From Tenebrio molitor (Eukaryota > Arthropoda > Insecta > Coleoptera > Tenebrionidae), in contig NC_091046.1 of assembly GCF_963966145.1 (NCBI RefSeq), positions 26,660,001-26,724,000 on the forward strand: a stretch of DNA of 64,000 nucleotides, given 5' to 3'. Numbering within the stretch: the stretch's first letter is position 1; each line of letters opens with the position of its first letter. Below the pieces are notes generated by a model, which searched no databases, was not told where the DNA came from, and was given only the letters and a program-made list of their open reading frames with translations. Of the stretch, positions 1 to 11,129 are shown piece after piece. Position numbers and translations under genes: made by a program.

Positions 1-973
1 AAAAACTCCATTTTTTAGATGGCCAAATATACAAAAATCTAACGGTGTTAAATTTGGAGAACGTGGGGGAAATTCAGGATTTCATCTATTACTTATAATT
101 CTATTGCCATAAAATTGTTGAAGATAAACCAAATTTTCTTGTGTTGTGTGAGCTATAGCACCGTCGTGTTGAAAGTATCCATTCTGCAATTCTTCATCAT
201 CCAGCTGATTAATAAATGTTTCTAAAATTTGTTCCCGGTATCTAGTGGCATTTATAGTTTCATGGAAAAATATCGGTCCAATTAAACGCCTTCGTGAGAC
301 AGCAATCCACACTCCAACCTTTACAAGATGCAATCGGGTTTCTACAAATGCATGTAGATTTTCTGAACTCCATATTCTATAGTTTTGTGAATTTACATAT
401 CCAGATAAATGAACCCATGCTTCGTCCGAAAAAAAACTGATGTCTAATAATCTGCAAGCAAAGTTAATATTAAAATTGTTTAAGTCAATTCATCATTACA
501 AACCTGTCGTCATTCAAATTGTTTAAAAACCAATTGAAGTATTCTAAGCGCCTCTCGGAATCACCTGGTCGAAGTTTTTGAAGTGTAGTGATCTTGTACG
601 CATATAAGTTCAGGTTTTTTCTAACAATTTTTTGGCAAGTGGAAAGTGGTACATCAGCCTGAAGCGATAACTTCCTGACAGATTTTTTTGGGCTTTGTTC
701 AATTCGTTGGCGTAAATCATCAACAATTTCTTCATTGACTGGCGGTCTTCCTACAGTTTTACCCTTTTCAACACTTCCAGTTGCCACAAATCTATTCACA
801 ATCCTTCTAATGTGTGCAATTAAATTTGCTTCCACGATGTTGCAATTTGGAAATTTTGCGAAAAATTCTTCCTTGCAAGCGTTTATCGAGTAAACCCACT
901 CTCCATTCTGCAGGGTACCATTTCGGTAATACGACATCACAATGAAGGTGTTTTGCTCTAGCGATAAAACCAT
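1..973 (-). pseudogene. Mariner-like transposase (DUF4817 type), broken, runs off the left edge
   Basis: The reading starts at the ATG at 973 and runs leftward. The first ~160 residues hold an N-terminal helix-turn-helix of the insect DUF4817 kind (MVLSLEQNTFIVMSYYRNG) and a GRPPVNEE linker leading into a second HTH. A gap at about 434-504 has intron-like borders (GTAATG, TTGCAG), though the reading phase does not join cleanly. The catalytic core follows: SDEAWVH near 409-430 carries the first acidic residue, FQHDGAIAHTT near 150-185 the second, and PNLTPLDF near 33-56 the third. A stop at 82 and a frame change separate the last two blocks, so the copy is inactive. Known for the family: cut-and-paste transposition at TA sites. 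The 3' end is outside the window. Confidence 0.8.
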
Positions 974-1119
974 TGCGGTTAGTCGGAGAGCTGATGACGA
1001 ATTTGGAGAAGGTATTTTAGGCAATCAGAAATTTAAAAAAATGTACTATTTGAATGTTAGTGAATCTGGAATCGACAGTCGCTAAGGGCGTTTGCCGTTA
1101 TTTTACTACTGCGCAGCAT
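960..1119 (-). repeat. Left arm of long-range inverted repeat (mariner 5' end)
   Basis: This stretch (start of the mariner-like coding region plus its 5' flank) reappears inverted at 6750-6893. Both copies share TCGCTAAGGGCG/CGCCCTTAGCGA, the 5' flank and the first codons. Together they frame the fold-back element and the LINE. Confidence 0.8.
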
Positions 1120-2432
1120 ATGAAACTTGCAAAAAATTTATCCCAAAAAACATACTTTAGGCAACTTGAAATTATACTGATTTTTTAGTTTAGCATTTAT
1201 AGATTACAGAAATAAAAATGCCAGATTATTTGGACGGTTTTAAAGTACAACCCGACTGCCCCAAAGTCATTTTTTTAGTATACGCAAAAATATACTTTAG
1301 GCAGTCTGAAATTTTTATGGCAGATTTATTAATTGATATTAAAAATATGTGCAAAAGAGCCAGACTAATACGAGGGTTTTAAATAATAACCCGACGCCAA
1401 TAAACATTTTAAATAAGTGCGACAAAAAAGTCTTATACGTATACATAGGTACGAGAGAGATAGTTTATCGATGTCTGCCAGCAGTAGCTAAGGGCGGCCC
1501 CGGCTCGTTTTTTAAAAATAGATTGTTAAACAAATCTTTTCTTCAGCAACGCCTTTCTTTACTATAGAGCTTAGACATATGTCTGCTTAGATATTCTATC
1601 TAAATAAATGTGATGTTAATTACCTAATATTAAAAAATTGCTTCAAATATGCGAATGAATATTGTCTGAATTAAAGTTACATATGAAAAAAAATCAATAA
1701 TTTCAGATTAACAGAAACAAATTGCTATGTTTAGAAATAATATTTTTCGAATTTTCATTAATAAATTTACGGCTTTTATATTAAAATTAGTTTAGTTCGT
1801 AAAGTTCGGAATAAATTCGATAGAACTGTAGTTTAGGTGTTTAGGTAGTGAGAAGATCTATTGGAAAAAGGAGAAAAAAGTGGGATTTGTCATTGAAAAA
1901 AAATATTGATGACGTCATTATTAGGAGATGAGAAGCTGTCAACATAAGTAAAGTACTGAACAATATGCACTTTTTACAAACAAAGTTGACCTCTTCGATG
2001 ATTTTTCTCAGATATTAATAGTTACAGTTTTATCGGAGCCGAGGGCTTCCTTAGCTACTGCTGGCAGACATCGATAAACTATCTCTCTCGTAAACCTACC
2101 TATGTATACGCATAAGATTTTTTTGTCGCACTTATTTAAAATGTTTATTCGCGTCGGGTTATTATTTAAAACCCTCGTATTAGTCTGGCTCTTTTGCACA
2201 TATTTTTAATATCAATTAATAAATCTGCCATAAAAATTTCAGACTGCCTAAAGTATATTTTTTGCGTATACTAAAAAAATGACTTTGGGGCAGTCGGGTT
2301 GAACTTTAAAACCGTCCAAATAATCTGGCATTTTTATTTCTGTAATCTATAAATGCTAAACTAAAAAATCAGTATAATTTCAAGTTGCCTAAAGTATGTT
2401 TTTTGGGATAAATTTTTTGCAAGTGTCATATG
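1118..2432. mobile_element. Fold-back element with ~390-bp inverted arms
   Basis: Bases 1118-1500 and about 2037-2432 are near-identical in reverse complement, enclosing an AT-rich loop of ~540 bp. Outer ends match around CATATG and CTTGCAAAAAATTT; inner ends match around CTGCCAGCAGTAGCTAAGG. Short reading frames in both arms (1349-1567 plus, 2008-2199 minus) are simply the same arm read twice and differ by substitutions and stops, so I do not call a gene. It may be a non-autonomous DNA element or an inverted duplication. No target duplication was identified. Confidence 0.7.
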
Positions 2433-2729
2433 TTTCACAGTTCGATGGTGCCGTGCCGTGGTGTGCTGATCCGTGATTTATTGACATTTTCCCTGGTAAA
2501 TTGCTGGTCTTTTTTTGTGAAATTTGCATCCTGCTTACTGCAAAGATAAGTACTTTCTCATTAAAATATTTTTCACTGTTATCTAATTTGTTGGGAGTGG
2601 AAACATTAGCGGCTCTTGGCAGATTGTTATCTTCCTTGTTGCTGCTGATAGCATTTTTTGCTATCACAGCAACCTTATCTATTTTTAAATTCGTTTTTGC
2701 TGAACTTGTCGGGTTTCTTGCCTGCTAGC

Positions 2730-3767
2730 ATGGCGGTGAAGTGTCGCAAATGTAACAAATGCATTGATGTGAACTTAAATAATCTTCCGGACAGATTGAA
2801 AGATGTGTTATCAGACTTTTCAAAACAGATTTCGGAGAATCTTGCATTACTTTGTAATCAGGTTTCCAACCTACAACATGAAAATCAACTTCTGCGAACT
2901 GAAATCGGTAACCTCATCAAAAAAATTCCTGAGAATGTTTCTGCTCATGTCCCGCTTAGGCATCAGCCTCCTTCTTCTACTTATGCTCAGACGTTAAAAA
3001 CAATTGTAGTCAAGCCGAAAAATATTGCTCAATCAGCTGCTAAAACAAAAACGGATATATTATCCAACTTAAATCCTATCATTGATTCCGAACTTGATGT
3101 TGTTAAAGTTAAATCAATAAAAGATGGAGGAGTATTACTGAAGTGCTCAGACCCTAAGGAGGAATTCAAGAAATTAGTTTCTAAGGAAAATATGAAAGAG
3201 AATTATGACATTCATGATGTTAAAGTTATTCAGCCACGTCTGCGTATTTCTGGTATATCGAGAGACATCCAGGAAGATCATATCCCGTCGCTTCTGGTTA
3301 AACAGAATAAACATATTTTCTCCACTACTTCCCACTGTAAACTAATTAAGTACTCGCCCATTAAGAAACGAAACGACGTCTACCAAATTGTGTTGGAGGT
3401 GGATATACTTACTTATAATATGGCTTTGAAGAGTGGGCACTGTATGATTGGATTGGATGGGTGTACCATTTATGATGCGTTAGATGTTACAAGATGCTAC
3501 AGATGTAATGGGTATAACCATTCGATAAAAAATTGTAAGAATCAAGTTAGTTGTCCAAGATGTGCTGGTAAACATGAGATTAAAGAGTGTAAAGCCACTG
3601 ATGACATGTTAAAATGTGTTAACTGCCTAACTCACAACACCATGAATAGGGAGGAAACCGACTCTGGGGAAGTTGCTCATGCAGCTTGGGATCACGATCG
3701 TTGCCCATGTTACAAGAGGAATGTTCAGAAATTAAAGGATGACATTTTTGGTGATCTAATAAAATAG
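2730..3767 (+). CDS. LINE ORF1, RNA-binding gag-like protein
   Basis: I chose the ATG at 2730 (MAVKCRKCNKCIDV) because upstream in-frame sequence is hydrophobic and non-conserved. The product is about 345 residues. It begins with a Cys-rich patch (CRKCNKC), has a heptad-like segment near residues 25-60 consistent with a coiled coil, a central domain resembling the RRM-like fold of LINE ORF1 proteins, and C-terminal zinc knuckles CYRCNGYNHSIKNC (CX2CX4HX4C) and CPRCAGKHEIKEC (CX2CX3HX4C), then a third Cys/His cluster. In the family ORF1p coats element RNA and helps target-primed reverse transcription. The frame is open throughout; translation in vivo is unknown because the partner ORF2 is broken. 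Confidence 0.75.
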   Translation: MAVKCRKCNKCIDVNLNNLPDRLKDVLSDFSKQISENLALLCNQVSNLQHENQLLRTEIGNLIKKIPENVSAHVPLRHQPPSSTYAQTLKTIVVKPKNIAQSAAKTKTDILSNLNPIIDSELDVVKVKSIKDGGVLLKCSDPKEEFKKLVSKENMKENYDIHDVKVIQPRLRISGISRDIQEDHIPSLLVKQNKHIFSTTSHCKLIKYSPIKKRNDVYQIVLEVDILTYNMALKSGHCMIGLDGCTIYDALDVTRCYRCNGYNHSIKNCKNQVSCPRCAGKHEIKECKATDDMLKCVNCLTHNTMNREETDSGEVAHAAWDHDRCPCYKRNVQKLKDDIFGDLIK

Positions 3768-3853
3768 CAATTAAAAGTTTCTTACTCAAATAGGGTAGGT
3801 AATACTTCCCTGCTGACTAAAAATTTACACATCTATTTTTTTGAAATTCTAAA

Positions 3854-6630
3854 TTGCAAGAGTTGTCCCTATCTAGTAACTCGTCCCTCTATGACTTTAT
3901 TGTGTTGACTGAGACCTGGCTGTCTCAGTCTGTAATGGATGGTGAAGTATTTGACATAAATTCCTACAATGTATTCAGATGTGACAGAGACTTTGGCACA
4001 TGCAAAATTAAAAGGGGTGGTGGGGTGTTGATAGCAATCAAAAGTAACATAAAGGCTGTGAAATTGGACACTAGCAACATCGGTAATTTGTCTGAAGTCA
4101 GTTGTGTAGACTTGGTAGCTGTTGAGGCTGTTCTTGGTAACAAGTCCTTAGTTATTTGCGCATTGTACATTCCCCCGGGGTCTAAGGTTGACTGCTACAC
4201 AACACTTCTTGATTTCCTAATTTCGAACAATCTATTTTACGATTCAGACGTGATTTTCTTGGGAGATTTCAATATGCCTGATTACATTCTGTGGTCTCAG
4301 AGCAAATCGTCATCTTCAGTTTACACACATTTTTCATGCTTTTGCAATTTTTTTACTTTGAATCAATTAAATAATTTAGCTAATAACATGGGAAAACTGT
4401 TGGATTTAGTTTTGAGTAATGGTTCATGTTGTGTCACCAAAGCTAATGATATCCTTCTTAGAGAGGATAAATACCATCCTGCATTACACATCGAAGTTTG
4501 TGCTGAATTTTGTGAAAATTTTCCCACTTCTACTTGTGACAGCTACAACTATAAAAAAGCTGATTTCCGTGGATTGTATCTGGCATTGCCTCATGTTGAT
4601 TGGACGGTTCTTGACAGTATTCCTAATCCAGATGAAGGTGTTGACTTATTGTATAAAGCACTATTCTCGATTTTCGGCGAGTTCGTTCCCAAGAAACGTC
4701 AATCACTTGGTTCGTATCCGTTGTGGTTTAATAGGGAAATCATTGGTCTGATAAAAAGTAAGCATAAAGCATTAAAGAAGTACAAACATTCCAGGGCAAT
4801 TGAAGACTACATTTGTTTTAAGAGCCTTAGATCGGAAGTGAAAACTAAAATAAAAGCTGCATATAGGAACTTTATAGTAAACATGAATGATAAAATCAAG
4901 ACAAATCCTAAATGTTTCTGGGGATATCTGAATTCAATGAGAAAAACAACTTCAATTCCGGCTATTATGAATGATAGAGGATTAATAATCAAAGATCCTA
5001 AAGATATAGTGAACAAATTTGCAAATTACTTTTCTCAGTCGTTTAATAGAAACAGCATTTCTAGTATTGGTACACACAACCCAACAGTCAATCAAAATGT
5101 TTTGTATGTTGACCGGGTAACAGAAAGGGAAATAGTATTAGCGATAAGTAAGCTAAAGAACAATGAAACTTGCGGTCCTGATCAGATACCTTCTTTCCTG
5201 ATTCGTGACTGTAGACATCTGTTGGCACCTCCGTTAAAAGTAATTTTCAACTCCATAATTAAGTGTTCTGCGTTTCCGGTTAAGTGGAAGGAATCACGAA
5301 TTACTCCGGTTTATAAAAATGGTGACAGATGTGAGATAACTAATTACAGACCTATTGCCATTATTAACAACTTTTCAAAAATATTTGAATTTGTACTTTT
5401 TAATCGCATCATGTTGCACATATGACATCCTTCTTTCAGCACGGTTTTCAGGCCCGAAGATCTACGGTTACAAATTTACTTTCGGTAACGCATTTTCTCC
5501 AAGTAAACTTGGACGCTCGTAAACAGATTGATGTCATCTACATGGATTTCTCAAAAACGTTCGATAGTGTTGATCACAAGTTACTCTTGACTAAACTGGA
5601 TAGTTTTGGTTTTTCGGACAATCTAATTCAACTTATTGCGTCTTATCTTAGTGACAGGGCCCTGTTCGTTCAGTACAGAGGTTTTAGTTCCGGGCTGTTT
5701 CAGCAACTTTCTGGAGTTCCTCAAGGATCTGTCCTTGGTCCTTTGTTCTTTGTTATATTTAGCAACGACATGACTGACCTCCTGGATGTGCCTTTTCAAC
5801 TATACGCAGATGATCTAAAAATTTATAATGTCATAGAAACCGACGAAGACTGTCTTAAACTACAGCGCAATATTGATCTGATTCAAAACTGGGCAAGAAC
5901 TAACAACCTTCTTCTTAATATTAATAAGTGTAATGTAGTAAGTTACTCGAGGAGGGACACTATTATCAGGTTCAACTACTCGATTGAAAATTCGGCATTA
6001 CAGCGTGTTAATGAGTTTAAAGATCTGGGAGTTGTGTTCGATTCCAAACTTACATTTCGGAGTCACGTTGAATATGTTCTGTCTAAAGCGTATAAATCTC
6101 TGGGCTTCGTCATACGAAATGGGAAATTATTTGATAATCCACAAACTCTTCTTTGTCTCTATAAAACGTATGTAAGATCTACACTTGAATACGCCAGTAT
6201 TGTTTGGTCACCCTGTTACAAAGTTCATATTTGGTCTCTTGAAAAAGTCCAGAGACGGTTTGCCAAATCTTTCATGTATTTTTCTTCTGGTGAGTATCCA
6301 CAGAGAGGTGTGCCACACGAGACCCTTTTAGGGCAGGTGCAGATTCCATTCCTAGCTTCTAGGCGTAAATTAGCCAACATTAAGTTTCTCTCAGACGTTT
6401 TTAATTGCTCAGTTGATTGCCCCTACTTGTTATCTCAGTTTTCCATCAGAGTTCCCTCTTTTAGTTGTCGTAAGCAGGGTACCTTCTATCTAGATACTGC
6501 AAGAACCAATCTTCTACAATATTCTAGCCTATATCAGATGGTTAAGAATTACTCTGATGTGGAGGGAAAGTTAGACGTTTTTTGTACTAACAGGCAAGAG
6601 ATCAGAGCACTAAGTTCCTATACAACCTAA
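3854..6630 (+). pseudogene. LINE ORF2, endonuclease plus reverse transcriptase, frameshifted
   Basis: An apurinic-type endonuclease occupies the first ~230 residues (TETWLS near 3910, GDFNMPDY near 4262). The reverse transcriptase follows: NYRPIAII near 5342, DFSKTFDSVDH near 5545, GVPQGSVLGPLFF near 5713 and the YADDL catalytic motif near 5805. The frame shifts at 5422-5425, where the stop of the first part overlaps an ATG of the second (ATGA), inside the RT domain. The 5' end is also damaged: no in-frame ATG starts the endonuclease, and conserved N-terminal residues sit in another frame just upstream (about 3795-3840). In the family this protein nicks target DNA and copies the RNA in place. 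Confidence 0.8.
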
Positions 6631-6730
6631 TCGAGTTTCCATAGTCTTCTCGCCATGAGAATCAGTAGTATTAATAGCTGATCTTTTTCAGTTGACTCGT
6701 AATTGGGTTTATACACCTGTGAGTCAGCTT

Positions 6731-6751
6731 TACAATAATAATAATAATAAT
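6731..6751 (+). repeat. (TAA)n 3' tail of LINE 1
   Basis: A run of AAT/TAA trinucleotides follows the LINE 3' UTR and ends where the inverted mariner segment begins. Short 3' microsatellite tails are typical of several LINE clades. Confidence 0.75.
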
Positions 6752-6893
6752 ATGCTGCGCAGTAGTAAAATAACCGCAAACGCCCTTAGCGACTGTCGAT
6801 TCCAGATTCACTAACATTCAAATAGTACATTTTTTTTAATTTCTGATTGCCTAAAATACCTTCTCCAAATTCGTCATCAGCTCTCGGACTAGG
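6752..6893 (+). repeat. Right arm of long-range inverted repeat (partial mariner 5' end)
   Basis: This is the reverse complement of 960-1118 with few differences. It holds the mariner-like 5' flank and the first ~15 codons, then diverges at about 6893. It is too short to encode anything. Confidence 0.8.
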
Positions 6894-7385
6894 TTTACTG
6901 AAAAGATTGCTTATTACTTACTGTAAACGTACGTACTGTCTTACCTTCGCAACTCTCTAACTTGTTTCTGGTATTATTCACAATTCACGCTTACGCGGAA
7001 AATCGTTTTAGTCTTGATAAAGACTGTTGAAGAAAATCACAAGGAAAACAACTAAGACACCGAACTCACAACTGAACTAAACTGAGAAACTGACGCTCTG
7101 ACGCTAAAACGTATTTATTTGACATTTGTCATTTGACATCAATGATATCTAATTTACCGGCTTCAACGGCTTGACATAGTTCGGTCAAAAAAAAAATAAG
7201 AGCCGCACAATTCCACAGGACTCTTGATATATGTTCTTTTATTGACACTTTGTATATGGGTAACGTCGTGTCTTTACTTTCCTCAAGAGTGAAGCAAACA
7301 TTGCCATGTGTGGGAGCAGTATAGAAACATCTTCTCAACTACTTTGTTAAGAGCATGTATAATGTGCGCATGGCAGGAATTTAAA
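6894..7385. other. Intergenic stretch, no gene recognised
   Basis: AT-rich sequence between the inverted mariner piece and the pogo element. The only reading frame over 60 codons (minus, 7129-7338) has no recognisable domain. I see no promoter or RNA gene I can support. Confidence 0.5.
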
Positions 7386-7398
7386 TAGGGTGAATCGC

Positions 7399-7779
7399 CC
7401 AGTAAATGAACAATTAAGGATTACTCTAAAGGCGGCCTTACACCAAGGCAACAATTGGCAACATGTTGCCTGCAACATTTTTTAGTAATGACCGACAATA
7501 TTACTAAAAAATTTTGCAGACAACATATTGCCAATTGTTGCCTTGGTGTAAGGCGGCCTTTACTTTCGACGGCAACATTTACTTTTGGTTGTGACATTAT
7601 ATGATATTAAAATTTTTTGTTGAAATTCTTAAATATTTAAAATATGATCAAGCACAAAAAAATTATTATTATTGTGTTATAACTGTATCATAAAAAATAA
7701 TGTTTTTAAAATGTCCCAAAATCTAGTGAATGAACAATAAAATCTGGTAAATGAACGAAAAAAAGCCAGCAAATGAACA
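7399..7779 (+). repeat. Left subterminal repeats of the pogo element
   Basis: Variants of CCAGTNAATGAAC occur at 7399, 7722, 7743 and 7765, all in the same orientation. Such arrays in pogo-like elements are candidate transposase binding sites (inference). Confidence 0.65.
7427..7562. mobile_element. Near-perfect hairpin MITE
   Basis: Two ~60-base arms (AAAGGCGGCCTTACACCAAG and its complement at the far end) pair almost perfectly around a ~10-base loop. It is non-coding. No clear target duplication is visible beyond the inverted ends. Confidence 0.8.
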
Positions 7780-8224
7780 ACATGTTTAATGAATTTGTAT
7801 TTTGTATAAAAATGAGTACAAAAATAGAATTAAAATAGGTAGATCTACATCTGGACGTTATAAAAAACCACAGAGGTTAGAGGTTTCGGTTCCTTAATTT
7901 TTTTGATAATTTTATGTTTTTTATACCAAATTTGGTCTGTTAATTTTGGGGTTATTTCGGGTTGAATCGTTGATTCTTCGGTCTATAAAGGCGCATTCGT
8001 CAATTCAAAGCTGACTGAAAAACTTTATCGTCGCTAAATATTACGTTTACCCAAAAATCGTTTCCTCGTAACATGTATTCCAGCGCAAATGCCAATCTTG
8101 CCTCTTTATGTCTAGGTGTAAGTCGTATTTTAGTGGCAGCTTTCTCTTATGCGACGACGAGCAGTGTGGACAGAAGCAGGAAAATTAGTCAAGTTTCGCG
8201 CTTCTACAACTTTGTAATAGTAGA

Positions 8225-8328
8225 ACGAGTTTTATAAGGGTTAATTTGGCGCACGAGTTCCAAGTGTAGAAAACGAGCCGTAGGGGAGTTTCCTATGGGG
8301 CGAGTGCGCCAATGCCCTTATAAAACGA
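8225..8328. repeat. Imperfect inverted repeat
   Basis: CGAGTTTTATAAGGG at 8226 and CCCTTATAAAACG at about 8316 pair, with further pairing between GGCGCAC and GTGCGCC. It lies in otherwise featureless AT-rich sequence (7790-8424) inside the pogo element. Confidence 0.5.
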
Positions 8329-8424
8329 TTTTTTTATGTAATTTTTTTAGAATTTGCACCCTTGTTTTAATTTTTAAATATAAAAATTAAATTTTCAAAT
8401 TCTAGGGAATTTTATATTAATTGG

Positions 8425-11129
8425 TAGGGCCCGGATTTTAGGCAATTAAAAAGTCGGAAATAGGTGCCTAAAATAGTCCCTTAAACTACTGCAAATAGTC
8501 CCTTAAAAACTGAAAATAAGCCATACTAGGTCCTTAAAGTTGTGGTTAATTAAATTAAAAAATGTGTTTTTAAAGTTTTAAGTAGGTACACACAACAAGA
8601 TATTTACTAATTATTTTTTATTAATTAATATACAATACTACAAGTTTGTTAGTTATTTACATTGTTACGTATTTACATTGCATACAAGATATTGCTCTAA
8701 ATTTTCTACTTTAAAACATTGTCGGTTATCCACCAAAATGGACTTATATTTTGAAAAACTTCTTTCTACCTCGCAAGAGGTAATGGGCGCAAATTTGTAA
8801 TAAATTTCTTCCATTTTGGTGTCATGTTCCGGCACATCTTCACCTCTAAAAATTCTTGCCAATTCTAGAAGAAATTTGTATCCAGGATTTTTTTCAGTAA
8901 CATCTTCAAGTTTTTTTAATGCTACTGCTGCTACAGGGCCTGGAGATTTTTTTAGGGAGGTAAATACGTTTTCAACAATTTTGATTGAATCGGTTAAAGG
9001 TAACCCATTTTTTTCCAATTGAGTAATACTTTCGCAGATTATTTTAAAATTACTGCGAACATAAATTAATTGGTTTTTTATTCCGGGTTTCTTCATTATA
9101 GACTGTGCTTTTTGAATAGCAACAGCAGAACTTCCATCAAAGGACATGACAACCTGTGAGTAGTTAAAAACAGTTTAACAATCAATTAATTTGCTTATCT
9201 TTTATATACTTACTTCTTTAATGGAATCAAAGTGTTCGCTGTAAAACATAGCAGCCTGAAGCCATGTTCCCCATCGTGTTAAAATTGGCTGTGGAGGCAG
9301 TGGCATTTCTTTTAGTTTTTCTTTGTACATTTCAACTCTCAAAGGTGCCTTAACGAAAATTTTTTTCACGTTCGAAATTAAATTATCCACATCTTCATAT
9401 TGATAGCGAATTTTTTCAGCCACTAGATTTAAAGCATGCGCTAAGCATGTGACATGCACAATTTTTGGATAAAACACCTTAAGGTGTCTACCAGATTTTA
9501 TCATATATGGTGCTCCATCCGTTACAAACAAAAGAAACTTTTCAGCAACAACTCTGGTACTCCACAAGATTTCTACGCATAGAAATTTTAAATCAAAATA
9601 AATTTCAAAAAGTGAAAAACCCTTACCTAAAGATTGATTTACGAATCTAGCTATTGTCTCATGATTTGTTCTTTCTAATTGTTTAGACGCCAAAAGATAA
9701 GATTTTCCAGGTTCATCTTCTGAAAGTTTCCCAACCAGACAATTCGCCACATATCGCCCAAGTGCATCTGTTGTTTCGTCAACTGAAACCCATATGTTAA
9801 AAGGATCCAGCTCATTCCGAATGCGGTCAATAGTCTAAAAGTGAAAATAATTTTAAATTAAATATTAAAAGATAGTATGTTCATACATCTTTGTAGCATT
9901 TTGGTAAATAATTTTTCCGTAAAGTAGACTCATCCGGAATTTTTCTACCACAATATTTTGTCAGAAAATTCTGAAACGCAGGATTTTGTAGTTTGTGCCA
10001 TGGTATATTGGCAGCTAAAAAGACGTTACAAAGTTCCATATTGAATGTACTATTTGCCGATTCCTCCAAGTTCTGTGTCAGCAACGTTTGCCGAAGCGGT
10101 GTCATAATGTTCTCTTTATGGATGGCCGTTTGCTCATGCTGTTGCAAGTGACATTTTTTTTCGCATATAAACTACAAAAAATAAAATTTTCAAATAAGTA
10201 AAAAATATAAAATGACATATTTTTAATTATGCTTAACTTACCAGTTTACCACAAGCTTTACAAAACATTTCTCGGGTTGATTTTATTTCATATAAATCTT
10301 TCTTGCTTGTCCACTGTAATATTTTTTCGCGTAAACTAATTTTTTGTTTCGGCATTATGTTCACTTTAAACAGGTTCACAAGAAACACGACCACTGCACG
10401 GAGATAAAGTAAACGAGAAATGACAAATTTGTAATGCTTATATTTACGTCTCCCACCAAATTTCAGAGGAGATGGTTAATTTTATATTTCTTAAATTTTT
10501 AGAAAATGACACCCTTAAGGTTTCTCTTATTGTTTCACTTCGGGATTTTAATTTTCGTTTTTATGGCAAGGACCATTTTATAAACGTTAAAGCTTCTAAC
10601 AATACCTAAGTATCAGAAAACATTAGACCGCGTATACCTGCACCCCTTCGAACAGAGGCAAACAGATAAACTCTGTAATTTATGCCAGTCCAGTCTAATG
10701 GTTTGTGGTACTTAGGTATTGTCGGAGTATTTACCGCTGACATCATGGTCCCAACCGTAAAAGCGAAAAAGTAATTCCTGTATTGTACTGCACTTTGTAC
10801 ATTTCAGTAATTACATCTCCTTAAATTTTAAAATCATAAAGCATTGTAAATTTTATTGAGGTACCACTTTTACATTTTCAATACCGTAAACTTCCCAGAA
10901 TTCGAAAATTGGGAAAAAACCGCAAAAATGAAATTGATTTTTGGTCATTTTAGGCATGTTCAGGCAGTTAAAAGGTAAAATAGGTATTTAAAGGGCATTT
11001 TAGGCCGAATAGGCAGAATCAAATATGGCTCTAATTACTCTAATTAAGCCAGAAATCATTTATAGACAAGTTTCATACATGTGCCTTAAAAAATAAAAAT
11101 AGTCCATTTTGCCTAAAATCCGGGCCCTA
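8425..11129 (-). mobile_element. hAT transposon copy 1
   Basis: Termini TAGGGCCCGGATTTTAGGCA at 8425 and the complement ending at 11129 match those of the copies at 35414 and 47284. It is inserted in the pogo transposase 3' region. Flanking octamers (TTAATTGG and CTTATCAT) do not match, so the expected 8-bp duplication is not seen here; deletion or recombination beside one end is likely. Internally it is nearly identical to copy 3. Confidence 0.88.
8665..10355 (-). CDS. hAT transposase, five exons, intact frame (copy 1)
   Basis: Exons read 10355-10242, 10171-9887, 9834-9627, 9572-9214 and 9153-8665, with GT-AG introns of 52-70 bp, giving 484 residues. The model is transferred from copy 3, where exon lengths sum to a clean multiple of three. 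Features seen: an N-terminal BED-like zinc finger spanning exons 1-2 (CKAC, then HEQTAIH), SVDETTD (first catalytic Asp), FVTDGAPYM (second Asp), CLAHALNL (hAT CxxH motif) and C-terminal SCEVERSFS (catalytic Glu and dimerisation region). In this copy the exon 3-4 intron has no stop and is a multiple of three, so unspliced RNA stays open. Known role: excision and integration with 8-bp duplications. Confidence 0.82.

Larger units (their letters stand above)
2433..6751 (+). mobile_element. Non-LTR retrotransposon (LINE 1 of window), near full length
   Basis: The element has a 5' untranslated stretch, an ORF1 with CCHC knuckles (2730-3767), an ORF2 with endonuclease and reverse transcriptase (3854-6630), a ~100-bp 3' UTR and a (TAA)n tail ending at 6751. 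The domain order and gag-like ORF1 fit the Jockey/CR1 group; I cannot fix the clade. It lies directly against the fold-back element at its 5' side and the inverted mariner piece at its 3' side. Damage at both ends of ORF2 makes it inactive. Confidence 0.8.

Noticed and set aside
1349..2199. Paired reading frames (plus 1349-1567, minus 2008-2199) with similar proteins starting MQKSQTNTRVLNNNP
   Set aside because: They are the two arms of one inverted repeat read outward; they are short, have no domain, and end at different points.
2389..2667. 92-codon minus-strand frame in the LINE 5' region
   Set aside because: Antisense shadow of the LINE 5' UTR and the fold-back arm.
5418..5430. ATGA overlap in LINE 1 ORF2 as programmed termination-reinitiation
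   Set aside because: That mechanism joins ORF1 to ORF2 in some LINEs; here the overlap is inside the RT domain, so a simple frame mutation is more likely.
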